A stretch of DNA of 35,305 bases from an uncultured Selenomonadaceae bacterium. GTDB lineage: Bacteria; Bacillota; Negativicutes; Selenomonadales; Selenomonadaceae. Shown here in pieces: positions 14,315-21,958 of this stretch; position 1 is the first letter of the stretch; each line of letters begins with the position of its first letter. The notes under the pieces are model-generated. The model was not told the origin of the DNA. It worked only from the letters and a program-made list of their open reading frames with translations, and ran no database searches. The stretch is from contig CALELM010000027.1 in NCBI GenBank assembly GCA_937902665.1, positions 1 to 35,305 of the forward strand. The letters run 5' to 3'. The position numbers were made by a program, and so were the translations under genes.

Positions 14315-15427
14315 ATGATATTTACTTGCTTTAAAAAGGATTTAGTGAACGCTCTTCAAATCGTTTCCAAGGCAATAGCAAGCAAGCCGCAAACCCCAAT
14401 TCTTTCAGGAGTATATCTAAAAACAGAAAAAAATATCTTGGAGCTTCAAGCTACGGATTACGATCTTGGTTTTATTGTCCGTATAGAAGCTGAAATTGAA
14501 CAGGAAGGAACGCTTGTAGTTTCTGGTCGCTATTTGCAGGAAGTTGTCCGCAAGCTTCCAGAGGAAAATGTTTCCTTCCGTTTTGACACAAAGGAAAATA
14601 TCCTGCACATCCAATCAAAAAATTCGAAATTTACGCTCCTTGGAATGAATGCTTCCGATTTTCCTGTGATTCCTTTCTTTGAAGGTTCTCTTTCCTTCGA
14701 CATCAAGGACAAGGTTCTTTGCAACCTGATCAAAAAAACAGTTTTTTCCTGCTCTACTGATGAAAACCGTCCTATTTTTACTGGCTGTCTTTTGGAGATT
14801 GACCAAACGATTGTCACCATGGCTGCAACCAATACGCATCGGCTTTCTGTAAAGCATGAAAACTTTAGTGAACCAATCGGTTCTATTAAAATCATCATTC
14901 CTTCCAAGGTGCTCAATGAGCTTCTTCATATTATGGATTCGGATGTTCCCATCAATGTCCATGTTACCTGCTCGCACAACAAGATTAGCTTTGCTTTTGA
15001 GAACATATATATTACCTCACGCCTGATTGAAGGTGCATTTCCGGATTATCATAGGGTTATTCCCAAGGATTTCAGTACAGAGGTTACCATTTCCAAGGAA
15101 GAACTGCATGCCGCAGTAGAGCGTGTTTCCTTGATTGCCAAGACAGGTGACTATAATGTGATCCGTTTGGAATTTTCTTCGGGGAAGCTTCATATTTCCT
15201 CCAACAATCCAGAAATTGGATATGCGGAGGAAACCGTTCTTGCTGTCGTAAACGGTCCAGATGTCAACATTGCATTCAATGCAAATTATATTGTGGATGT
15301 CCTCAAGAATATGACGGGAAAGGAATGCATGTTCTCCTTGAATTCCAGCCTGAATCCTGTCATGGTTCGAGACAGCGATGATACTGAGTTTACTTATGTT
15401 GTTACGCCTGTTCGCACCAATCATTGA
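14315..15427 (+). CDS. dnaN: DNA polymerase III beta subunit (sliding clamp)
   Basis: The 370-residue product is the ring-shaped processivity clamp of the replicase. It has the three repeated clamp folds of the family, begins MIFTCFKKDLVNALQIVSKAI and ends with MVRDSDDTEFTYVVTPVRT, close to the expected C-terminal peptide-binding end. AGAAGGA sits five bases before the ATG. It follows the origin unwinding region and is the first gene of the dnaN-S4-recF-DUF721-gyrB run; no clear promoter of its own was identified. Confidence 0.98.
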   Translation: MIFTCFKKDLVNALQIVSKAIASKPQTPILSGVYLKTEKNILELQATDYDLGFIVRIEAEIEQEGTLVVSGRYLQEVVRKLPEENVSFRFDTKENILHIQSKNSKFTLLGMNASDFPVIPFFEGSLSFDIKDKVLCNLIKKTVFSCSTDENRPIFTGCLLEIDQTIVTMAATNTHRLSVKHENFSEPIGSIKIIIPSKVLNELLHIMDSDVPINVHVTCSHNKISFAFENIYITSRLIEGAFPDYHRVIPKDFSTEVTISKEELHAAVERVSLIAKTGDYNVIRLEFSSGKLHISSNNPEIGYAEETVLAVVNGPDVNIAFNANYIVDVLKNMTGKECMFSLNSSLNPVMVRDSDDTEFTYVVTPVRTNH

Positions 15428-15447
15428 TTTTGCAGGGAGGTTTTTTC

Positions 15448-15669
15448 ATGGAAGAAGTTGTTATTGAGACAGAGGAGATCCAGTTGGATCAATTCCTGAA
15501 ATGGGCAGGGATCTTGTCATCGGGAGGAGAGATTAAGTCACTTTTGGAAGATCGCCGCATTAAGAAAAATGGGGAAACGGAATCAGCAAAAAGACGCAAG
15601 CTTCATGCAGGAGATATCATCGAGATCGAGGGAATTGGTGCATGGAAGGTCGTCCGAAAGGAATGCTGA
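15448..15669 (+). CDS. S4-domain RNA-binding protein (YaaA/RlbA type)
   Basis: The 73-residue protein is almost entirely an S4 domain: IQLDQFLKWAGILSSGGEIKSLLEDRRIKKNG then a short beta end with AGDIIEIEG. Small stand-alone S4 proteins in this exact position between dnaN and recF are standard in Firmicutes (yaaA/rlbA in Bacillus, linked to ribosome assembly). GGGAGG lies seven bases before the ATG at 15448; an in-frame start at 15424 overlapping dnaN is less likely. Confidence 0.93.
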   Translation: MEEVVIETEEIQLDQFLKWAGILSSGGEIKSLLEDRRIKKNGETESAKRRKLHAGDIIEIEGIGAWKVVRKEC

Positions 15670-15672
15670 GAA

Positions 15673-16779
15673 ATGCATGTTCACTCTTTGTCATTAAAAA
15701 ATTATAGGAATTATTCTTCCTTGGAACTGGAATTAGAACCCGGAATCAACATCTTTCTAGGTCAAAATGCTCAGGGAAAAACGAATGTCATGGAGGCGAT
15801 ATATTATGCTTCGTTGGGACATTCTCACAGGACACGCACGGACACGGAGCTGATTCTCTGGGAACAGAAGGAAGGCTATGCTCGCATTGCTTATGAGCGG
15901 ATGGGGATTCTGCAGGTGATGGAGCTTAAGTTCAGCAGGGAGGAACGCAGGAAAATCATTTCCAACGGACAGCAAATCCCGCCAAAAGAAATGATAGGAA
16001 AAATTCATACGGTCCTATTTTCACCGGAGGATCTTTTTCTGATAAAGGGCGCTCCCTTGGGAAGAAGGCGTTTCTTGGATGGGGAGATTTCTCAGGCAAG
16101 TCCTTCCTACTACCAGTCGCTTTTGCAGTACCATCGGATTCTTTCGCAAAGGAATACGCTGCTCAAGAGTATTCGTGAGAGGAAATCATCGGAATCGATG
16201 CTTGATTTGTGGGACGTTCAGCTGGCGGAAACGGCTGCAAAGATTACGAGGAAGCGCAGGGACTCTATCCAGAAACTGAACTGTATCGCAGAAATGGTGC
16301 AGGGGAGAATTTCCAGCCAGCAGGAAAGGCTGGCTGTTCTCTATGAGATGCGGGGCATGGACAATGGAGAAATGACAAACGACCTAGAGGCATGGTATAA
16401 TAATAAGCTGAGAGCTTTTAGGGAAAAGGATATTTTGAGGGGAAGCACGGGCATTGGACCTCATCATGATGATTTGGTTTTGGAGGTTAACGGAATCAAT
16501 CTTCGTTCCTTTGGTTCTCAGGGACAGCAAAGAACAGGAGCGCTTGCATTGAAGCTTTCGGAGCTGGAGTTTCTTCGCTCGGAAACGGGAGAATATCCGA
16601 TTCTTTTGCTGGACGATGTGATGAGTGAGCTGGATGCCGCAAGGCGCAGGCAGCTTTTGGACTTTATCTGCAAGGAAAAAATACAGACGCTGGTTACTGC
16701 GACAGAGGAAGCATATTTTCCAAAAGAACGTGTTGGGGCATATTACGAGGTATCTAAAGGAAGGATACGGAAGCTGTAA
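15673..16779 (+). CDS. recF: DNA replication and repair protein RecF
   Basis: The 368-residue SMC-like ATPase acts with RecO and RecR to load RecA at gaps. Walker A is GQNAQGKT (30-37), the ABC signature is SFGSQGQQRT (about 278-287) and Walker B is PILLLDDVMSELD (about 310-322). Its start is four bases after the S4 gene stop, with GAAAGGA about ten bases upstream inside that gene. Length and order are typical. Confidence 0.98.
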   Translation: MHVHSLSLKNYRNYSSLELELEPGINIFLGQNAQGKTNVMEAIYYASLGHSHRTRTDTELILWEQKEGYARIAYERMGILQVMELKFSREERRKIISNGQQIPPKEMIGKIHTVLFSPEDLFLIKGAPLGRRRFLDGEISQASPSYYQSLLQYHRILSQRNTLLKSIRERKSSESMLDLWDVQLAETAAKITRKRRDSIQKLNCIAEMVQGRISSQQERLAVLYEMRGMDNGEMTNDLEAWYNNKLRAFREKDILRGSTGIGPHHDDLVLEVNGINLRSFGSQGQQRTGALALKLSELEFLRSETGEYPILLLDDVMSELDAARRRQLLDFICKEKIQTLVTATEEAYFPKERVGAYYEVSKGRIRKL

Positions 16780-16811
16780 GAAAAGCTGTTTTTCTGCAAG
16801 AGGTGAAAGGA

Positions 16812-17798
16812 ATGGAGGCACGAACACCCGGGTTGGAGCTGTTGGACAGGATCTTGCCCAAAAGTATTCATTCCCTCGGCACGAAGGCTGAGAAGCTGTA
16901 TCGCCGTCATTTTGTCCTGTGCCGTTGGCAAAGCCTTGTAGGAGAGATGATTGCTCAAAATGTCCAAGCCGTGGGCATAGAGGGGAAAACGCTTTGGCTC
17001 TATGCGGAAAATCCGTCGTGGCGCAACGAAATACAGATGAGGCAGCTGGAAATTCTTCAGCTTGTCAATAACTGTGCAGGAGAAAGGCTGGTAAGGGAAA
17101 TTCGATTCGGAAAAAGGCAGCAGAAGTTCTCTCCTACGGATATTTCAGGCGAATTGGGAAATGAGGAAGAGTTTCACCTTGGGAAAAAACTGCAGCAGGT
17201 AAACCTCACGGAAGAGGAGCTTCGAGAAATTCGCATGCAATGCGAAAGTGTTGAGGACGAGGCTTTGAAAAAGCAACTGCTGAGACTTTCCATAAAGCAT
17301 CGGCAGCTGGTAAAGCTCAGGAAAGAAAGAGAATGGCATGCGTGCAGGGATTGCAATGCCCTTTGCTGGAAGGAAGAGATTCGTTGCACGATTTGCAAGG
17401 GAAAGCATGAGGCAAAGCTTCGTCAGGAGGTTCGCAAGGTCTTGCAGGACATTCCGTGGGCTTCCTATAGCGAGATTAAGGAAAGTGTGCCGGAATGCAC
17501 GACCTACATGGTAAACAGCCAGCGGGCTTCCTTGGTACAGCTGTGGGCAAAGGAAGCGAGACTGGATCAGTTGGATGCGCTGGAAGCCAAGCGTTTGGTC
17601 ATGCTCTACAAGTGCCTGCCGCCGCAATGCCTGACAGAGGATATCATAAGAAGGACGATGTATGAGCTTCGCTTTGATTTGGCGCAGCCATCCAAAGGGG
17701 AAAAATTTAAGCCGATACGCAGGCGGGATTATATTTCGCCGAGGCATGGAAAAAGGGCAAATGGGTTGTTGCATACAGAGGAAAAGATAGGGGAGTAA
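16812..17798 (+). CDS. DUF721/DciA-like protein with a C-terminal zinc-ribbon-like extension
   Basis: The first 100 residues form the DUF721/DciA fold: RWQSLVGEMIAQNVQAVGIE and the strand GKTLWLYAENPSWRNEIQ are typical. DciA loads the replicative helicase in most bacteria that lack DnaC/DnaI; whether this homologue does so here is inference. Instead of ending there the 328-residue protein continues with a charged helical region (about 120-175), a CxxC-x10-CxxC segment at 178-195 that looks like a zinc ribbon, and about 130 more residues with no motif I know. The ATG at 16812 has AGAGGTG seven bases before it; a GTG at 16803 is the alternative. It lies between recF and gyrB, the usual place for DUF721 genes. 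Confidence 0.85.
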   Translation: MEARTPGLELLDRILPKSIHSLGTKAEKLYRRHFVLCRWQSLVGEMIAQNVQAVGIEGKTLWLYAENPSWRNEIQMRQLEILQLVNNCAGERLVREIRFGKRQQKFSPTDISGELGNEEEFHLGKKLQQVNLTEEELREIRMQCESVEDEALKKQLLRLSIKHRQLVKLRKEREWHACRDCNALCWKEEIRCTICKGKHEAKLRQEVRKVLQDIPWASYSEIKESVPECTTYMVNSQRASLVQLWAKEARLDQLDALEAKRLVMLYKCLPPQCLTEDIIRRTMYELRFDLAQPSKGEKFKPIRRRDYISPRHGKRANGLLHTEEKIGE

Positions 17799-17804
17799 GT
17801 TTCT

Positions 17805-19838
17805 ATGGCAATGGAAAATGACAAGACAGAACAGCAGAGCCTGTTAGATGGTCGCGAGGTTCTTGAGGAAATCATGGAGCAGGGGCCTGACAGGGAAGGC
17901 GTAGAAATTCACATGAATGAGGATGCCGTTGAGGTCACTGCAGTGGAAGGTGACTACGGCGCGGAGCAAATTCAGATCTTGGAGGGGCTGGAGGCTGTCC
18001 GCAAGCGTCCGGGCATGTATATCGGAAGCACGTCAGAGAGAGGGCTTCATCATCTCGTGTATGAGGTGGTGGACAATTCTATCGATGAGGCATTGGCAGG
18101 ATACTGCGATCGTATTGAGGTTGTGATTCACGAGGACAACAGCATTACGGTTCAGGATAATGGGCGAGGAATTCCGGTTGACATGCACGAGAGCGGAAAG
18201 CCGGCAGTGGAGGTCGTTCTTACGGTACTTCATGCAGGCGGAAAGTTTGGCGGCGATGGCTACAAGGTATCGGGAGGACTGCATGGCGTTGGCGTTTCGG
18301 TCGTAAATGCCCTGTCTACCTCAATGGACGTGCAGGTAAAGCGTGACGGGAAGGTTCATGAGATTTCCTTTTTGCGCGGTGTGACGGAAAAGTCCTTGAA
18401 GGTTACGGGGGATACGGAGGTTACGGGAACTCGTGTCCATTTTTGCCCAGATCCCGAGATTTTTACCGTTTTGGAGTACAGCTATGAAACGCTCCGCCAT
18501 CGCCTGCGTGAGCTTTCCTTCTTGAATCATGGCATTACGATCCAGTTGAAGGATGAGCGAGAGGGCGGGAAGTCTGAAAGCTTCCATTTCGATGGAGGAA
18601 TCAGTTCCTTTGTGGAGCATTTGAACCGAAAGAAGGAAAAAATCAATCCTGAGCCGATTTACTTTAATGGGACAAAGGACGACACTGTTGTAGAAATTGC
18701 CCTGCAATACAATGACAGCTATCAGGAGAATATTTATAGCTTCGTCAATAACATCAATACGGAAGAGGGCGGAACGCATCTGGCAGGCTTCAAGCTGGCA
18801 CTTACCCGTGCTGCCAATGATTTTGCCCGCAAGCAAAATATCCTGAAAAACAATGACAGCAATCTCTCAGGCGAGGACATTCGAGAAGGACTTACCTGTG
18901 TCATCAGCTTGAAGATTCGGGAGCCGCAGTTTGAGGGACAGACCAAGACGAAGCTTGGAAATTCCGAGGTTCGCGGCATTGTGGATTCCATTGTGACAGA
19001 GGGACTTTCCGAGTATTTTGAGGAAAATCCTGCCATTACCAAGAAAATCATTGACAAGGCAATCATGGCGGCGAGAGCAAGGGAAGCTGCCCGCAAGGCT
19101 CGTGAGCTGACGAGGAGAAAGAATGCGTTGGAGGTATCAAGCCTTCCCGGAAAGCTGGCAGATTGCTCGGTGAAGGATCCGGAGCAGGCAGAAATCTATA
19201 TCGTGGAGGGAGATTCCGCAGGTGGTTCTGCCAAGCAGGGACGTGACCGCAGGTTTCAGGCGATTCTTCCACTGCGAGGCAAGATTCTGAACGTGGAAAA
19301 GGCACGCTTGGACAAGATTTTTGCCAATGCTGAGATTCGCACGATGATTACGGCATTCGGTACGGGAATCAGTGATGATTTTGACCTTTCTAAGAGACGT
19401 TATGGCAAGATTATCATTATGACAGATGCCGATGTCGATGGCGCGCATATAAGGACGCTTCTCTTGACGTTCTTCTATCGCTACATGAAGCCGCTTATTG
19501 AGCATGGGCATGTGTTCATTGCGCAGCCTCCTCTTTATCAGGTACGCAAGGGAAAGAAGAATTGGTATACCTACAGCGATGAGGAGCTGGCAAAGAAGCT
19601 GGATGAGGTTGGCCGTGACGGGATCACAGTACAGCGATACAAGGGGCTTGGTGAGATGAATCCGGAGCAGCTTTGGGAAACCACGATGGACCCCGAGGGA
19701 CGCACGATGCTGCGGGTGGACATGGAGGATGCAGAGCTTGCTGATGAGCTGTTTACGATTCTCATGGGAGACAAGGTAGAGCCGCGCCGCCAGTTCATTG
19801 AAGAAAATGCGAAGCTGGTCAAGAATCTTGATATTTGA
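17805..19838 (+). CDS. gyrB: DNA gyrase subunit B
   Basis: The 677-residue protein is the ATPase/TOPRIM subunit of gyrase. The GHKL ATPase domain begins at [20 protein letters not shown] (55-74) with DNSIDEA and DNGRGIP; TOPRIM motifs are EGDSAGGSA (about 468) and DADVDGAHI (about 541); the C-terminal GyrA-contact end [19 protein letters not shown] is present. About 50 acidic residues precede the conserved start, some 35-40 more than in typical GyrB. GGGGAG nine bases before the first ATG supports this long form, and an internal ATG (residue 37) has a poor site. It starts six bases after the DUF721 gene. Confidence 0.97.
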   Translation: [677 protein letters not shown]

Positions 19839-19844
19839 TTTTGC

Positions 19845-19873
19845 TTGCAAGTTGAAGATAGTTATGCTATAGT
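19845..19873 (+). promoter_or_regulatory. promoter of the Mn2+ riboswitch-terC-htpX unit
   Basis: TTGCAA (19845-19850) and TATAGT (19868-19873) are exactly 17 bases apart, just after the gyrB stop; transcription would start near 19880, at the 5' edge of the aptamer. Confidence 0.75.
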
Positions 19874-19884
19874 ATTCACAGAGA

Positions 19885-19969
19885 TTCTTAACAAGGGGAG
19901 TAGCCTAACGGTCAGGCATCGTCAGTACGGCGGTTCTTCCGCCCGGTGTGATCGGCATTTGTTGTAAGC
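19885..19969 (+). promoter_or_regulatory. yybP-ykoY family (Mn2+) riboswitch aptamer
   Basis: The leader holds the family's conserved AAGGGGAGTAGCC (about 19892-19904), GTCAGTACGG (19921-19930) flanked by a GGCGG/CCGCC helix, and the CCCGGTGTGATCGGC segment. The yybP-ykoY class senses Mn2+ through the docked L1 and L3 loops and commonly controls TerC-family and Mn-efflux genes. A terC gene is directly downstream and a strong terminator immediately follows the aptamer, so binding probably switches transcription on. Confidence 0.9.
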
Positions 19970-20022
19970 AAGACCTTGTTCCATGAAAGAGCCTTTGGTT
20001 TTTCATGGGACAAGGTCTTTTT
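19970..20022 (+). terminator. riboswitch expression platform: intrinsic terminator
   Basis: A 19-bp stem with one G-U pair (arms 19970-19988 and 20001-20019, 12-base loop) ends in a T run. It sits between aptamer and terC, so it is the regulated switch. Its left arm abuts the 3' part of the aptamer. Confidence 0.92.
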
Positions 20023-20064
20023 GTATCTCAAATGCAGGTGCGTATGAAGAAAAGGAAGATGAGT

Positions 20065-20766
20065 ATGTTGGAAAATTTATTTAGCGGGATGTTTTCTCCA
20101 GAGTGGGTTGCAGCATTGACAGGAATCCTGATGCTGGATATTATTCTTTCTGGCGACAATGCAATTTTGATTGCGCTTGCCTGCAAGAACCTGCCGGAGC
20201 ATAACAGGGGAAAGGCAATTTTTATTGGAGGCATGGGGGCTGTCTTAATTCGCATCGTTTGTACTTTGTTTGCAACCAGCTTGCTGGCAGCGCCTTATTT
20301 GGAATTTATTGGAGGTGCGGCGCTTCTCTATATTGCTGTCAAGCTGGTGACGGATCACAAGGGAGAGTCAAAGGAGGGCGATCAGCCTGCAAGCTTTTGG
20401 GCAGCGGTCAAGACCATCTTGGTAGCAGACTTCATCATGAGCATTGACAACATCCTTTCTTTGGCAGGTGTTGCCAATACCGTTCCAGAGGGGAAATGGA
20501 GTTTGATCATCTGCGGATTGCTGGTAAGTATTCCTATTGTCCTTTGCGGGGCGCAGCTTTTCCTGATGCTGATGAAAAAGGTGCCTGCCCTCATTTATAT
20601 GGGAGCAGCGATTCTAGCCTATACGGCAGCAGAGCTGATGACCAGCGACAAGGCAATGGGAAGCCTTCTGATAGATTATGCTGTGCCGCTGAAGGTTATT
20701 TTTATTATTGTTGTGCTGGCGATAGGCTGGTACAAGCGTTCTCATGGGAAAAATAAGGAGGAATAA
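20065..20766 (+). CDS. TerC/YkoY family integral membrane protein (Mn2+ efflux or metalation factor)
   Basis: The 233-residue protein has about seven membrane segments and two copies of the TerC acidic motif: DIILSGDNAILIALA (25-39) and DFIMSIDNILSLAGVA (122-137). TerC proteins with this leader export Mn2+ and in Bacillus supply metal to secreted enzymes; the riboswitch upstream makes that role likely here. I chose the ATG at 20065 (AGGAAG six bases upstream); ATGs at 20044 and 20059 are alternatives. htpX starts four bases after the stop, so the two form one Mn-controlled unit. Confidence 0.93.
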   Translation: MLENLFSGMFSPEWVAALTGILMLDIILSGDNAILIALACKNLPEHNRGKAIFIGGMGAVLIRIVCTLFATSLLAAPYLEFIGGAALLYIAVKLVTDHKGESKEGDQPASFWAAVKTILVADFIMSIDNILSLAGVANTVPEGKWSLIICGLLVSIPIVLCGAQLFLMLMKKVPALIYMGAAILAYTAAELMTSDKAMGSLLIDYAVPLKVIFIIVVLAIGWYKRSHGKNKEE

Positions 20767-20769
20767 GAC

Positions 20770-21627
20770 ATGAATACCGTAAAAACAACAATACTGATGG
20801 CACTTTTGATGGGTGTGCTGGTGGCAGTTGGCGGGGCTATCGGTGGTTCGCACGGTGCAAGCATTATGTTTGTGATTGCTGTCGGAATGAATTTCTATAG
20901 CTACTGGAACAGCGATTCCATGGTACTGCGGATGTACAATGCAAGGGAGATAGGGCCTTCGGAGGCACCGGAGCTTTACCGCATGGTAGAAAATTTGGCA
21001 GCTCGTGCAGAGCTTCCTATGCCTCGTGTATGCATTATTGATTCGCCTGAGCCAAATGCCTTTGCTACGGGAAGAAATCCGGAGCATGCGGCAGTTGCTG
21101 TGACGACCGGAATCATGCGAACCTTGAACTACAACGAGCTTTCGGGTGTCGTGGCTCATGAGCTTGCGCATGTGAAGCACCACGATATCTTGATTTCTAC
21201 GATTGCGGCAACCTTTGCCACGATGATTTCATGGATTGCAAATATGGCACAGTGGGCAGCAATCTTTGGACGTTCCGATGATGAGGAGCATGGGGGATTT
21301 TTGGGATCCTTGGCAACGATTATCATTGCACCGTTAGCGGCAGGCTTGATCCAGATGGCGATATCCCGTTCAAGGGAGTTTGAGGCAGATTATGGCGGCG
21401 GTGAGATTTGCGGCCATCCAGAATATCTCGCAGATGCCTTGGAGAAGATGGAGTACTATGCAAGGAATTCCCAGCCAATGGCACAGGCAACGCCTGCAAC
21501 GGCGCACATGTTTATTGTTAACCCATTGGAAAATGCCAAAAAGTCCATGGCAAACCTTTTCAGCACGCATCCACAAACGAGTGATCGTGTTGCAAGACTG
21601 CGCCAGCAGGCAAGAGAAATAAGATAA
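20770..21627 (+). CDS. htpX: membrane-bound zinc metalloprotease HtpX (M48)
   Basis: The 285-residue protease degrades damaged membrane proteins from the cytoplasmic side. Two N-terminal membrane segments are followed by the zinc motif HELAH (130-134, in VVAHELAHVKHHD), two further hydrophobic stretches (about 140-200) and SREFEAD (201-207), which supplies the third zinc ligand. AAGGAGGA lies seven bases before the ATG. It is directly downstream of terC and shares its Mn2+ riboswitch. Confidence 0.96.
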   Translation: MNTVKTTILMALLMGVLVAVGGAIGGSHGASIMFVIAVGMNFYSYWNSDSMVLRMYNAREIGPSEAPELYRMVENLAARAELPMPRVCIIDSPEPNAFATGRNPEHAAVAVTTGIMRTLNYNELSGVVAHELAHVKHHDILISTIAATFATMISWIANMAQWAAIFGRSDDEEHGGFLGSLATIIIAPLAAGLIQMAISRSREFEADYGGGEICGHPEYLADALEKMEYYARNSQPMAQATPATAHMFIVNPLENAKKSMANLFSTHPQTSDRVARLRQQAREIR

Positions 21628-21653
21628 CTAACACAATATATATATTGTGTTAG
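21628..21653. repeat. 26-bp perfect palindrome directly after htpX
   Basis: The 26 bases immediately following the htpX stop read the same on both strands (CTAACACAATATA and its complement). The AT-rich sequence can form a hairpin; no T run follows, so it is not a standard terminator by itself. Confidence 0.8.
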
Positions 21654-21666
21654 TATATATTCGTTA

Positions 21667-21702
21667 AAAAAGCCGTAGCTTTATTAAAAGTTACGGCTTT
21701 TT
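21667..21702. terminator. intrinsic terminator of the terC-htpX unit (bidirectional)
   Basis: A 16-bp stem with one G-U pair (arms 21667-21682 and 21687-21702, four-base loop) carries A and T runs on its two sides, so it works in both directions. Confidence 0.92.
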
Positions 21703-21723
21703 GAGTATAAATAGTATTTATTT

Positions 21724-21858
21724 ATATTACATAAAATAAATATTGATAATTTAATTAGACAGTTAAAATAATTTAAAATGAAAATAGAGAGATAAATCAC
21801 GAAAAAACTATATCTATTGCTGGTTTAATAAATATTACATAAAATAATTATTGATAAT
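21724..21858. repeat. 27-bp direct repeat pair
   Basis: Copies at 21724-21750 and 21832-21858 (ATATTACATAAAATAA... to TTGATAAT) agree at 26 of 27 positions, 108 bases apart, upstream of the promoter at 21892-21920. Confidence 0.8.
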
Positions 21859-21891
21859 AATACTAGTTCAAATGAAAGATTAACATAAAAT

Positions 21892-21920
21892 TTGAAGACA
21901 GCTGAAAAATTTAGTATAAT
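21892..21920 (+). promoter_or_regulatory. promoter of the FAD-dependent oxidoreductase gene
   Basis: TTGAAG (21892-21897), a 17-base spacer and a perfect TATAAT (21915-21920); the leader is about 30 bases. Confidence 0.8.
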
Positions 21921-21958
21921 GAAAAATAGAGAAGCGTAGAGGAACAGGGGAGAGAATT

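Larger units (their letters stand above)
21703..21958. other. AT-rich gap before the oxidoreductase gene
   Basis: About 256 bases of mostly A/T sequence without an open reading frame. It contains a 27-bp near-identical direct repeat (21724-21750 and 21832-21858) and, at the end, the oxidoreductase promoter. It marks the border between the conserved origin cluster and the accessory block. Confidence 0.7.

Noticed and set aside
19885..20022. Considered as a tRNA because of the compact stem-rich sequence after gyrB
   Set aside because: No cloverleaf or CCA end; the conserved GGGGAGTAGC and the following terminator fit the yybP-ykoY riboswitch.
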